47,000 nucleotides of DNA from Symbiodinium natans (GCA_905221605.1 CAJNDS010001935.1:64001-111000), one strand, 5' to 3'. Positions 20,873 to 30,153 are shown, numbered from the stretch's first letter. Notes: a model not told the origin generated them from the letters alone. Made by a program: numbers and translations.

Positions 20873-21232
20873 CTATTCCGCGGAGCTCCGAGCATCCCAC
20901 TGTGTGGCTTGGCCTGGCAAGGGCGGCAGATCCACCTGGCGCACGTCAAACCCTCGACCCCCGAACGCGAATTCCAGTGCCCATTTCGCACCTGGGCCGG
21001 CCAAGAACCCTAAACGGTTGAACCTACAAACGTAAAACCCTGCCTCACTCAGGAACCGCAAACCCCTACTACTTACTGTCTGCCGACCTCAAAAAGGGGA
21101 GATGCCCTCTTAGCCAGCAGGCTTGACTTAGCAAAACAAACTTGACTTTACGCAGGGGCACAACACGTTGTCGCACACACGCCGAAACCATCCACTAGCC
21201 TCGGCATCTTGGTCGAGGCCTCCACCGAAAAC
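20873..21232 (-). CDS. Three-exon 3' end of an unidentified gene
   Basis: Exons 21167-21232 (FSVEASTKMPRLVDGFGVCAT), 21077-21108 (GHLPFLRSAD, donor ACA|GTAAGTAG) and 20873-20991 join in phase. The last reads AKWALEFAFGGRGFDVRQVD and ends at TAG. That stop codon is part of GAATAGGGTTGAGGG, the edge of a telomere-like tract. The intron 21109-21166 is 58 bases. The plus strand of the last exon is also open, which lowers confidence. Confidence 0.4.
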
Positions 21233-21269
21233 CTACAGATTTCATCTGTAGCAACCCCTTTGTTTAATA

Positions 21270-21335
21270 ACTAAACCCTAAACCCTGAACCCTAAACCAC
21301 CCTAAACCCCCCCAAACCCTAAACCCTAAACCCTT
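21270..21335 (-). repeat. CCCTAAA tract ending CCCTTTT
   Basis: Irregular units with C runs, next to the terminal exon at 21336. Confidence 0.92.
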
Positions 21336-21591
21336 TTAATTTTTTTGAGCAACGGACTTTGGAGGCCGCCGGCAAACATGCAACTTCTCAGAAGTCACAT
21401 CACGTAATCTGACGCAAGCTGAGCTTGAAACACAAGACCCTAAACCCTAAACCCTAAACACTAAACCCTAAACCCTAAACCCTAACCCTAAACCCTAAAC
21501 CCTAAACCCTAAGGTCCCCGATCCCAACTGATCTGCCGCGCCTGGAGGCTGCTGACTGCGTCGATCTTGGAGGCTGCATTGCCTCGGCGCG
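21336..21591 (-). CDS. Two exons separated by an intron that is mostly telomere-like repeat
   Basis: Exon 21508-21591 follows TTCCGAGTCGGCTCTCAG and ends at TTAGG|GTTTAGGG. The intron 21409-21507 is 99 bases: about ten heptamers, then a TTTCAAGCTCAGCTTGCGTCAG acceptor region. Exon 21336-21408 continues in phase as LRDVTSEKLHVCRRPPKSVA and ends at TAA. The product is unknown. This is the cleanest example here of a tract that could be an intron. Confidence 0.45.
21437..21513 (-). repeat. CCCTAAA tract inside a putative intron
   Basis: About ten units forming most of the intron 21409-21507. Confidence 0.95.
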
Positions 21592-21623
21592 CTGAGAGCC
21601 GACTCGGAAGTCAAGGGAGTCTA

Positions 21624-21719
21624 GCGTTTAGGGTTTAGGAACCCTAAACCCTAAACCCTAAACCCGAAACCCTAAACCCTAAACCCCTAAACCCTAAACC
21701 CCTAAACCCTATTTAGGGT
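21624..21719. repeat. Head-to-head TTTAGGG/CCCTAAA junction
   Basis: Two G-strand units turn directly into about ten C-strand units at position 21640. This is the arrangement left when two telomeric ends join. Confidence 0.93.
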
Positions 21720-21769
21720 TGTCCATGTGCCTCATGACTATACAAAGACATAGGGTTTAGGGCTTGCCC

Positions 21770-21843
21770 TTAAACCCCTCTGAAAAATATTCCTGAATAT
21801 GAGCCTCTTAAACCCAATAAGGGAAAATTCTTAAATGTCCCAA
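21770..21843. mobile_element. Family D, single copy
   Basis: Shares CTCTGAAAAATATTCCT and AAACCCAATAAGGGAA with 16514-16622. Confidence 0.65.
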
Positions 21844-22058
21844 GTGCAGAGCTGGGGTGAAACCACATCGCAGGGTGTCCACTCAAGCGCTTAAAACGCA
21901 GGTTGTCCACTCAAGGGCTAAAACTGATAGGTTTTGTTACCTATATTGTCCCGCAAGTCCTGCGGTACCTGTGCAGGGTGTGACATGGTTCACTCTAGGC
22001 CAACATCTGGCTCGAAATTCTAGCGCCGTTTCAGGAAAAAGCAGTTTATCAAGATAAC

Positions 22059-22254
22059 CCTTCCCACCCCCCACTTCAACAATCTTCCGTTGCGATTCAG
22101 AAGTTGAGTCTTTTTTGGTGCTCAGCATTGGCCGATTCCAACCTGGCTCAAAGTCTGCTAGACTGCCCCTGGGCTCATGACTCACGGCGTTTCCTTCAGG
22201 TGCCACTGGCTCCTGCTGTACGAAACAGCCAGCCTCAAAGCCCAAAACTGCCAG
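22059..22254 (-). CDS. Exon, possibly SAM-binding
   Basis: The minus-strand frame opens after TTTAGGGCTTGAAG and stays open for 65 codons to AAGG|GTTATC. It contains KLAVLGFEAGCFVQQEPVAP, then KKDSTSESQRKIVEVGGGKG. The IVEVGGGKG stretch resembles motif I of some class I methyltransferases, but without a second motif this is only a hint. The frame remains open past the proposed donor to about 21937. Confidence 0.42.
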
Positions 22255-22260
22255 CTTCAA

Positions 22261-22336
22261 GCCCTAAACCCTAAACCCTAAACCCTACACCCTAACCCTA
22301 AACCCTAAACCCTAAACCCTAAACCCTAAACCCTAG
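22261..22336 (-). repeat. CCCTAAA tract
   Basis: About ten units between exon islands of opposite strand. Confidence 0.95.
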
Positions 22337-23017
22337 AATTCTGCATTTTCGGCGAGAACACCCACTCCAAGATGCCCGTCAAAGCTCCCAAGACCGCATG
22401 GCATGTTTAAGGGGTATAAGGAGGGACTCCAATATCCCTTAATTAAGGAATATACCTTACATCATATTGGGGATCCCATTATCATTTAAGGTATATTCCT
22501 TAATTAAGGAATATACCTTACATGATATTAGGATCCCTAACTAATATGATTGAAGGTATATTCCTTATTTACTTTGGGTATAAGGAGGGACCCTATAGTC
22601 CTAAGGGTTCAGGTACCTAATTATTATATACTTGGGCCTTCAGGTACCTCCTATACAGGGACTTTAGGGCCCAAAGTATATAGTATTGAGGTACATGGAC
22701 CCTTTAGGGTAGAAGGAACCCCACATCTGATTCCCCTTACATACCCCCTATATACTAACCCCTACATATTCCTGACATAGTCCCTACGTACCTAAGTAGC
22801 CCCTAAATGTCCCTCATAAGCGTCCCTCCTGTAGTCCCTTGAGGAGTCCTGCCCGATGGCGTCGCCCGAGCCGCCCTCTCGTTGGGCGCCGCTGGTCCCT
22901 TCAACTGGCTTAGGGGCTTCGGGGTTTTAGGGTTTTAGGGTTTTAGGGTTTAGGGTTTAGGGTCTTTGCTGGCGGACAGGGTGCAATCAAGATCTTGCAG
23001 ATCCTGCATATGGGAGG
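22337..23017 (+). CDS. Three plus-strand exons with hairpin and telomere-like introns
   Basis: Exon 22337-22413 starts after ACCCTAG and reads ILHFRREHPLQDARQSSQDR before G|GTATAAGG. The long intron 22414-22843 is filled by palindromic elements. Exon 22844-22923 reads VLPDGVARAALSLGAAGPFN and ends at GGG|GTTTTAGGG. The 56-base intron 22924-22979 is telomere-like repeat plus an acceptor (GGCGGACAG). Exon 22980-23017 reads GAIKILQILHMG and ends where hairpin H begins (GG|GTTTCCG). Phases agree. Function is unknown. Confidence 0.42.
22414..22592. mobile_element. Double family-B-like hairpin between direct repeats
   Basis: Two tandem TTAATTAAGGAATATACC palindromes lie between two copies of GGTATAAGGAGGGAC. 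Confidence 0.75.
22588..22715. mobile_element. Hairpin family J, copy 2
   Basis: Shares ACTTTAGGGCCCA, TATATACTTGGGCC and AGGTACATGGACCCTT with copy 1. Confidence 0.75.
22924..22963 (+). repeat. TTTTAGGG/TTTAGGG tract
   Basis: Three octamers then heptamers, making up most of a putative 56-base intron. Confidence 0.93.
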
Positions 23018-23093
23018 GTTTCCGAAGTTAGGGAATCCTACTACTTGGGGATCTATGTTGGAGGGTCCCCTATTCTCATAAACCCCCCATATG
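23007..23093 (+). mobile_element. Family H, short copy
   Basis: CATATGGGAGGGTTTCCGAA is mirrored by ATAAACCCCCCATATG. The central segment is shorter than in other copies. Confidence 0.85.
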
Positions 23094-23155
23094 TAGCCCT
23101 TTTTTAGCACGGACTGAGGAGGCTGCCGGCGACACCTGAAAAAAGCGACAATGTA

Positions 23156-23580
23156 GCCCTAAACCCTAAACCCTAGACCCTAAACCCCAAACCCTAGACC
23201 CTAAACCCTAGACCCTAAACCCTAAACCCTTTTGCATCTGGCCTGCTGTGACTCTGCCAGGTAATTAACCAATACTGACTACACAACGCCTTAAGCGAGG
23301 AGGCGACTCGTGCGCGAAAGCCAAGCATCGGGAACTATCTCACATGTGAGGACCAGCTGTCTACTTTGAAATAGCTGTAACCCTAAACCCTAAAACGCTA
23401 AAACCCTAAACCCTAAACCCTAAATCCCTAACCCTAAACCCTAAACCCTGAACCCATTCTGCAGCTGCCTGGCCTTCAGCAGGTGGCCCAGCTTCTGCCT
23501 GCTAAGAAGGGGATGACAACCTAAACCCTTTTAGGGTTTAGGGTTCAGGGTTCAGGGTTCAGGGTTTAAGGGTTAGGGTT
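23156..23580. repeat. Cluster of tracts with CCCTAGA and TTCAGGG variants
   Basis: C-strand tracts at 23156-23231 (alternating CCCTAGA) and 23381-23456, then a direct C-to-G switch at 23521-23580. Confidence 0.93.
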
Positions 23581-24531
23581 TGTTCATGTTGGCCTCAGCC
23601 TCTTCCTCCTGTGGCTCATCGAAGCCTGCAGCACTTTCGAAGTGCAGATTGGGATGCCGAACCGCATACATTCTGAGCAAGGCTTTCGCTGGCGGCCCCC
23701 TTTCCGGGCACACCGGTTCTCCCAAACTTTAGTTAAAGCATATTAACCTCTACACTCATTAGCCAGGGCCTTCCCTTGAAGCGGCCGCCACGCCGTGATA
23801 GGTTTCCGCCTTTGCGCACCAGTTTTATCAGGTACCGTACGTCAGTCACGAGCACCAGGACTACTACCACCATCCGGGCTGTGTGAATGACGAGGGACTG
23901 AGGAACAACGTGCAGGACATGCGCTACGCAGGTGCCGCTGCTGGCGGGAACGGGAATGTTTGAGTCTCGAGCTTTAGTAGTAGTCAGCCTTTCCATGCCG
24001 ATGTTGTGAGCTGCTGGCGGCACGGCTTGCAATTTCAAAAGCCAAATTTCCGATGACACGTGTCGACGACTTCGATGACTTCGATGATGTACCTTTAAAG
24101 CACTGTTGGAACTTAGAAACTGCCCGGGAACTTCTAGCGACTCTAGCGGTCTCCTGCTCCCGAAGCATCCACAGCACCACGAATAGCTTCCCCTCAATAC
24201 CCCCCCCCACCGGGTGATTTAAGAACTAGCCCCCTATAACCCAATAATACTCGAACCGACTCTTTAACACTACAGAAGCACGATTAACTGACAGTTGAAG
24301 AGAAGGGATCACAACTTGAGGCGCGTACGGGATGTGTTCCCCACCTGAACAGCTCACGCTTTCCTTTGCAATCACCCAGACGCTCCATTCTTGACACATA
24401 ACAAATGCAGAGGTCAGCTTGCGTGTTGGGAAAAGACAGTCATGATGCAGAGAGCCCTCAATCAAGACTGGCATGGACCATCGCCGCCGTCTCTGATCTT
24501 CCGCACATGCTAAGGAAGAACCCAACATGAA

Positions 24532-24760
24532 CCCCTAAACCCTAAACCCTAAACCCCTAAACCCAAAGCCCAAAACCCTAAAACATTAAACCTACTCCAT
24601 TTCCCTGCAGACCTTCCGAAATCTTTCGAGGGCGCGGCCACGTCTCAGTGGGATCCCAGGAGTAGCTGGTCTGCTTCCAGTTCCATGACGCAGAGGTCCC
24701 TGTTGGAAGGGTTTAGGGTTTAGGGTGTAGGGCTTAGGGCTTAGGGTTTAGGGTTTAGAT
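24532..24760. repeat. Opposed tracts around island 24611-24710
   Basis: CCCTAAA at 24532-24592 and TTTAGGG at 24711-24760. A six-unit CCCTAAA tract is at 25586-25630. Confidence 0.93.
24611..24710. CDS. Island with splice-like signals on both strands
   Basis: Plus strand: CCATTTCCCTGCAG|, an open frame of 32 codons, then GAAGG|GTTTAGGG. Minus strand: an acceptor CCTTCCAACAG at the right edge and a short acidic frame DLCVMELEADQLLLGSH ending in TGA. The island is probably exonic, but the strand is undecided. Confidence 0.35.
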
Positions 24761-24787
24761 TCGGGTTTCGTGGGGACAGAAAAAGAA

Positions 24788-24897
24788 CCCAGATCTTCCA
24801 AAACCCCCTAATTAAGGAACATACCCTAATTCATAATAATGATCCTTAGCATAAACTAGAGAATACTCCTTAATTCAGGGGTTTTGGAAGATCCGGG
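24788..24897. mobile_element. Hairpin element family A, copy 4
   Basis: CCCAGATCTTCCAAAAC at the left is mirrored by GTTTTGGAAGATCCGGG at the right, with TTAATTAAGG-type inner arms. Confidence 0.85.
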
Positions 24898-24961
24898 AAG
24901 ATCCCTCCACTCAGCAAAAGAAGCTCTGGATGCCGCAGTCCAAACTCTGGAGCCCTGCAAG

Positions 24962-25073
24962 TTGGGATGCTTTTATACTGACAGCTCCTTGTAGCTCCTT
25001 CATAGGGATTCTAATTTAGGGGAGTACTCTTATCCCTATGAGGGACTGATAGGATAGGGGGGGAACATCCCAA
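24962..25073. mobile_element. Hairpin element family C with target duplication
   Basis: TTGGGATG ... CATCCCAA is flanked by CCTGCAAG and CCTGCAAC, an 8-base duplication with one mismatch. Confidence 0.82.
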
Positions 25074-25088
25074 CCTGCAACCTAAGCT

Positions 25089-25418
25089 TCATAAACATGG
25101 CGAAGACCACCTGCCCCGGTCATGCGGAAAGCAGAGGGGCTCAGCACCTTCGTGCACCGCATGAAGCATCAGTCTGGCAGTCTGGCGTTCCATGGAGATC
25201 CCAGGCACATGGCATGTGTATCTTCCTGGGAGACGTCGCATTTCTTTCACAAGGGACTCCCCTGATTGCCCAGCTTGTCCCCACATTTTGTTGCTTCGGA
25301 GATGTTCGTGCAGAGGTATGGCAAGGCCTGCCTCCGCGTAGTAGAAGCCAGTGCCCTGGAGGTCAAAGTGATCCCAGTCCTGGTGCAACAAGGCGCAAGT
25401 CGAACAACGAAATCGCAC
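25089..25418 (-). CDS. 109-codon frame, unidentified
   Basis: The minus frame contains LLHQDWDHFDLQGTGFYYAE, then AGLAIPLHEHLRSNKMWG, with good aromatic and acidic content. A plus-strand frame of 163 codons overlaps it but is Ser/Pro/Ala-rich. Splice sites were not resolved. Confidence 0.35.
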   Translation of the reverse strand: MRFRCSTCALLHQDWDHFDLQGTGFYYAEAGLAIPLHEHLRSNKMWGQAGQSGESLVKEMRRLPGRYTCHVPGISMERQTARLMLHAVHEGAEPLCFPHDRGRWSSPCL

Positions 25419-25740
25419 TTCCCCGCCTTAGAAGCAACCGGTGTCCTCCTGCCGCCCCTTCGGCGTTGTGGGCGCCGTCTGCGCAACGTCGGCAAATCGT
25501 CCTGGAGTCCTCTGCACCAACTGCGCCTACCCTTGCCCTCGGCCCCTATCGACCTTATCGACTTCTCACTGAAGCACGAGTTTTCTAAACCCTAAACCCT
25601 AAACCCTAAACCCTAAACCCTAAACCCTAAGCCATCACGCGAGCAGGCCATGTGGTCATACATGCTCTCCTGGGTCGCGGTTCCGGCACCTCGGCGACCC
25701 ACCGACTTTCATGCAACCACAATGGGAAATGACTTTCAAA

Positions 25741-25849
25741 TTGGGATGTTCCCCTTTCTACTACGAGTAACACAGTCCTGAATAGGGATTTTCGTACCCC
25801 CGACTATGATCCCTATTAAGGACTGTTCGCATAAAAGGGGAACATGACA
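25741..25849. mobile_element. Hairpin element family C, copy 3
   Basis: TTGGGATGTTCCCC at the left and GGGGAACATGACAA at the right, with inner CAGTCCTGAATAGGGA and TCCCTATTAAGGACTG. Confidence 0.78.
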
Positions 25850-26297
25850 AATTAGATGACGTTCATCATGTGTTATGGTGTTACGGCTTTGCCTCCAAGG
25901 CCAGAAGAAAGCTTCTGAGGCCAAAAAGTCACACGAAAAAGTTCAAACTCAAGCCCGGCCATCCCGATGCCTCAGCCTAGCACATCGCCTCGACCCACAT
26001 CAATGTCAAAGGTTCAGGGTTTAAAGTTTTTAGGGTTGCGCATGCCCGTAGCCAAGCACAGTCGACAAGTGTAAGACAGAAAGAGGCTTGGAGAGCAGTG
26101 AGCAGTTCAGGAACGAGAGGAAGCAATGTGACCCTGTAGAAACCCGGCCACGACCTTCCTGCAAGGGCTAGGCAAATTCTTCTCCTGGCAGCAGATGCAG
26201 TCCACAAAGCCCCTGGCCCAGTACTGGCCTTGATTCATAGTGATGGCTTCTTCCAGCCTGTCGGACACCGACGCTGGGGAAGATTTGTGCGTTGCGT

Positions 26298-26349
26298 ATA
26301 TATATATATATATGTACACTGTACACACACACACAGAAACACACACACA

Positions 26350-26422
<73 letters not shown>

Positions 26423-26442
26423 ACACAGACACACACAGACAG

Positions 26443-26474
<32 letters not shown>

Positions 26475-26580
26475 ACCCACCCACCCACCTACCCACCCAC
26501 CCACCCACCCCACCCCCTCGTCACCCCCAGGCCCCCCCCACCCCCCCACCCCCCAAAAACCCCCCTGCCCCCTACCCCCA
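26298..26580 (+). repeat. TA, CA, CAGACA, CCCA and C-rich repeats
   Basis: A (TA)n start, about 75 bases of pure CA, mixed CAGACA, CCCA tetramers and a C-rich tail. All frames across it are low-complexity artefacts. Confidence 0.97.
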
Positions 26581-26696
26581 AAACAGCAGCCAGGAGCCCA
26601 CTTGCCCCCAAAACAACACATACATTGTGCTTTGCTGTGATATCTGTGCACTATTTATATATATATATACACACACTTATTTATTCTTCATTTATG

Positions 26697-26981
26697 CTAA
26701 TTTGTTACGTGTTGAGGAGCGGGAATGTTCGGGGAGGCGACTATTTCAGAGCAATCCCAACTAGATTCAGCAAGAAGTTGAGACGGCGGCCCAGGAATCA
26801 TCTCCTCCACCCCATCGGCCACCAGCCTCAAAAGCATCTGCTCCGAGGGGTTTAGGGTTTGGGGTTTGGGGTTTAGGGATAGAGCAACACCGTAAACTCC
26901 ATCCAAAGACTCAAGCCCCAGCATGCAAAACATGTTAGGCTTTCTCGTTGCCACCCGCTTAGCTGACCAATCTCGGAGGCA
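26697..26981 (-). CDS. Two 3'-terminal exons of an unidentified gene
   Basis: Exon 26898-26981 follows ...GTTCCCTGCAG and reads CLRDWSAKRVATRKPN to ...LESLDG, ending at GGA|GTTTACGG. The 57-base intron 26841-26897 contains CCCTAAACCCC repeats just before its AG. Exon 26697-26840 continues in phase 0 as QMLLRLVADGVEEMIPG and ends at a TAG after 47 residues. The acidic, Leu/Val-rich composition is typical of coding sequence. No family was recognised. Opposite-strand frames exist upstream (27013-27110) but do not overlap the acidic exon. Confidence 0.55.
   Translation of the reverse strand, partial: CLRDWSAKRVATRKPNMFCMLGLESLDGVYGVALSLNPKPQTLNPSEQMLLRLVADGVEEMIPGPPSQLLAESSWDCSEIVASPNIPAPQHVTN
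26849..26880 (+). repeat. TTTAGGG/TTTGGGG tract
   Basis: Inside the 57-base intron of the 26.7-27.0 kb gene, near its acceptor in the minus sense. Confidence 0.9.
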
Positions 26982-27278
26982 CTGCAGGGAACTAACCGGC
27001 AATCTTCAGGAGAAGCGCTTCTTGACATACTACTTGAAATCTTGGAAGAAGTATTACTCCCTCGAGATCTTACGCAGAAGAGGACTTGCACTCACCATCA
27101 GAACGCAAAAAACCAAACACTCACACACACACACAAAAACAAAAAAAAAAAAACTACACCATGTTAGGGCCTAGGGGAGGTTCTTGTTGCTCCCCCCTCC
27201 CCCGAGGCCCCGACACTTTTGGCCTCCATGGCTGTAGCCTGCGCGCATGGCCAGTGGCCTGGGATCTGCAGTGGCTTA

Positions 27279-27440
27279 GGGTTCAGGGTTCAGGGTTCAG
27301 TGGCTTAGGGTTTAGGGTTTAGGGTTTAGGGCTTAGGGTTTAGGGTTTAGGGTTTAGGGTTTAGGGTTTAGGGTTTAGGGCTTAGGGTTCAGTGGCTTAG
27401 GGTTTAGGGTTTAAAGTTTAGGGTTTAGGGTTGAGGGTTC
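27279..27440 (+). repeat. Long irregular TTTAGGG array
   Basis: About 20 units with repeated TCAGTGGCTTAGGG punctuation, showing duplication of blocks larger than one unit. Confidence 0.95.
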
Positions 27441-27448
27441 ATGAAATT

Positions 27449-27558
27449 GGGGGTTTGCGATCGCAGGCCCCATGGCAGGGGCCTTCTGCTACGATAATAG
27501 GGTGTACCTTATTGGGAACCTTGTTATAAGGGCCTACTGCTTTTTTGGAAACCCCCCA
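27449..27558 (+). mobile_element. Family H, diverged copy
   Basis: GGGGGTTTGCGATCGC, TAGGGTGTACCTTATTGGGA and GGAAACCCCCC match the family order. Confidence 0.6.
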
Positions 27559-27705
27559 CAATGCCGGGTTCAGGGGTTCCAAGATTCATCCCTCAACCAG
27601 GGTGGCAGTGATGTTCATTGCAAAATGCCGCATGTCACAACCACCACGGATCTTGGGCGGCATTCGTTGATCCACATACAGTTCGAGTATCCCTGAGACA
27701 TTGCA

Positions 27706-28019
27706 AGGGAAGTCTCCATGCAGGACCTCCCACTAGCGATGCTTGACTTCTGCAGCAGGTTGTTTGGGGTTGAGGGATTTTCGGGGGCTTCTTGAACTTG
27801 AATGTTGGAGCTTGGTTATCGTGCTTTTCGGGTGTCTTGTTACTGGATATGCCGGGCATTCGGGAGTACTGGTTGACAAAGACAGGTGTGGGGAGTGGGG
27901 TGGCATCGAGGTCGAAGAGCGAAGTCCGCATTGCCCACGTCAAGATTCGAGATGTGTGAAGACCGCACGAATACCACTGCTTTCGCGCTCTCTTCGACCG
28001 CGCTCTTCTTCTTCTTGGG
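27706..28019 (-). CDS. Exon region with two overlapping plausible frames
   Basis: Following TACTGATCTAATGCCAG the minus strand reads PKKKKSAVEESAKAVVFVRS, then SHISNLDVGNADFALR, open to 27840. A GT donor at CTTGAC|GTGGGC would end it at 27939. A second frame over 27706-27930 contains SLFDLDATPLPTPVFVNQYS, then KTPEKHDNQAPTFKFKK and ends GGAG|GTCCTG. The two probably represent separate exons or an alternative boundary. Confidence 0.42.
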
Positions 28020-28595
28020 CTGGCATTAGATCAGTAGCCGTACCTCCCGCAACAATGCCTTGGAACTCCAAGAGTCAAGTCTGTATGCTACGAGCACCTC
28101 ATGAGGATTTATCAACATGTTAACTGCGTGGGCACAGGCCGACGCAATTCAAGAACATGTTCCCAAGCGAAACCGGCGCATGTACACACCTTTTTGCTGG
28201 ACTGCGGCCGGTCACACAACACGTACAGGTCCGAGGGCCGCCTCGCAGCCACTTAAGCATTCGTGGCCGCGCGCTTGGCGACACTGAAGGCAAAGAATCA
28301 TGATGTAGGGGGCTTGGCAAGAACCACTTGCGAGCGATATCCCAGCACATCTGTCACCTCCGTGGACACGACTTCCCAGCCGAAGCCTTATCAACAGCCG
28401 AGGCATGCTTCTGAGAAAAAGCTCTTGCTCAGATCAGTAGAGTCCAAGATTGCGAACTGCTAATAACATCCACTGCGTTGAGTCCCGTGTTGAAAATCTT
28501 TGAAAAAACAACTTGGTTGTGTGCTATCCCACAGCGCACAAATTCGGGAATGTGAACCCGTAGTTACGCACATGCCTCGATACGTGTTGCTTACT

Positions 28596-28810
28596 TGGGA
28601 CGTTCCCCCTCTTATCCTAACAGTCCTTAGTAGGACTTCCAATAGAGGGCATTCCCAAAGAGCCCAATATTGCTTAATTAAGGAATATACCTTAAATCAT
28701 ATTAAGGATCCTTAATATGATTTAAGGTATATTCTTTCATTAAGCAATATTGGGCTCTTTGTGTTATAATCCCTACCAAGGACTGTTTGAAAAAAGGGGG
28801 AACATCCTAG
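28596..28810. mobile_element. Family C element interrupted by family B
   Basis: TTGGGACGTTCCCCCTC and CAGTCCTTAG at the left, AAGGACTG and GGGGGAACATCCTAG at the right, with element B between. Flanks share only a weak possible duplication. Confidence 0.8.
28659..28761. mobile_element. Hairpin element family B, nested copy
   Basis: Near-perfect palindrome CAAAGAGCCCAATATTGC ... GCAATATTGGGCTCTTTG, inserted inside a family C element. Confidence 0.9.
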
Positions 28811-28997
28811 CTGCTTCAGCTGAGAAGCTCCGCAGCTTCGCGGCGAGGTCCTTCGGCCTACGGTGAGGAGGAGTTGAAAACTAGAAGCAGCTAGCAAATG
28901 GTCGAAGTCCTGCCAACCGCCCTGGCCTCCCTCAGTGACAGATCGGAGATATCGGAACCCTAAACCCTGAACCCTTTTGAAGCAGGCTTGCAGACGT

Positions 28998-29072
28998 CAC
29001 CTTAAATCATATTAAGGATCCCTTTATGATTTAAGGAATGTTCCTTAATTCAGCAATATTGGGCTCTTTGGG
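28998..29072. mobile_element. Family B, 5'-truncated
   Basis: Only the core and right arm remain, ending GCAATATTGGGCTCTTTG. Confidence 0.75.
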
Positions 29073-29175
29073 GACAGGGAAAAGTAGAACGGATTGCGCT
29101 CTCTGCAACGCAGGCCTGCAGCCACCCACCACTGTGGGCACCTTCTGCCATATCGCCTCCCAGGCTTCCATGAGC

Positions 29176-29283
29176 CTCGGAGGTTCATGGGTCAAAGTCG
29201 GGTTACAAGCACCCTAAATAGGGTTAGAAGTGTAGTTACCATACTTACAACCCTACTTCTACCTACCCACGAACCCCCAAGTA
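29176..29283. mobile_element. Hairpin family F, copy 3
   Basis: CTCGGAGGTTCATGGGT and ACCCACGAACCCCCAAG, with a central inverted repeat around TAGTTACCATAC. Confidence 0.75.
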
Positions 29284-29304
29284 TGCAGTGCTCTGCCATC
29301 TGGC

Positions 29305-29364
29305 CTTTGCGTTGTACACAAGCTCTTACTTAGGCTTTGCGTTGTACACAAGCTCTTGCTTCGG
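29305..29364 (+). repeat. 30-base tandem duplication
   Basis: CTTTGCGTTGTACACAAGCT occurs twice at a spacing of exactly 30 bases. Confidence 0.93.
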
Positions 29365-29646
29365 CTGAACGAACTTGTATAATCAGGCCTTGCCCCAAAA
29401 CCTTAAGACGTGAGTCCTTCGAGCCTTAGGGAAGACAACCGAAGCTCACTACGAGCGCAGTAGCAAATTTTCAGGGAGGGAGCACAAATCTTGCGCTGTA
29501 GCTTCGGCGGCTCAAGGACAGGGGTTGGTGTCGAGGTTCCCACATGACAGAAAGTCGCGTCCTATGTCTTTTGCAGAGCTTTGGCAGGTGTTGTTTCTTC
29601 GAGATTTGTGATGGCTTCTACGGCCGAACACATGCTTTTAATCGGG

Positions 29647-30153
29647 TCATGTAAACCTTGTGCAACAACGAAACTTCGCTGCGTCTACACCATCGCATAA
29701 CTTCGCCGATGCAACTTGAAGCTTCTGAGTTTCCGCCTTTTTTTGGTGCGCGGCAACAAGAACCCAAGCTCCTAAGATGTGTCCCTCTGGTGACTCGGAG
29801 AAAGGGCTTCGCTGTGAAAACAATTGCGAAGGGGCCACTGGGCTGACACGTGCGACAGAGGACACATGATTGAAGAGGGGTCTTACCCAAGGTGGGGGTT
29901 TGGCGCACGGCTGAATGATTGCATGGCTAGCTTTCGCGCGCCTTCTTTTGGTTGTGTGAGGTATTCTGATGGACGATGCACAGTCTCCGGGTACCACCGT
30001 GTCGGACTGTTCAAGATCTGATGCTGCCAAGCCTCCCGCTCCCTGGAAAAACGCCTGCGCAGGCGGAATCTGGGGGTGAGGGCTGAAAGCAACGCCGTCT
30101 TCCTGTTTCAGAACTGCGCCGAACTGAATGCAAACAAAAGCATCCCACAACAT
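29647..30153 (-). CDS. Longest non-repetitive open frame (168 codons), unidentified
   Basis: The ATG lies directly after GGGTTTAGGG, and the frame runs uninterrupted to a stop at 29647. The first 60 residues (VCIQFGAVLKQEDGVAFSPH and after) look protein-like, as does the last third (HILGAWVLVAAHQKKAETQK). The middle is Ser/Pro-rich and may hide an intron. An acceptor CTTTTGTTTGCATTCAG within the first codons could make this an internal exon instead. I recognise no domain. Confidence 0.42.
   Translation of the reverse strand: MLWDAFVCIQFGAVLKQEDGVAFSPHPQIPPAQAFFQGAGGLAASDLEQSDTVVPGDCASSIRIPHTTKRRRAKASHAIIQPCAKPPPWVRPLFNHVSSVARVSPVAPSQLFSQRSPFSESPEGHILGAWVLVAAHQKKAETQKLQVASAKLCDGVDAAKFRCCTRFT

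Noticed and set aside
27013-27110. Plus-strand frame with KRFLTYYLKSWKKYYSLEIL after ATCTTCAG
   Set aside because: Attractive, but it lies opposite the likely intron of the better supported minus-strand gene and has no joined partner. Kept only as a note.
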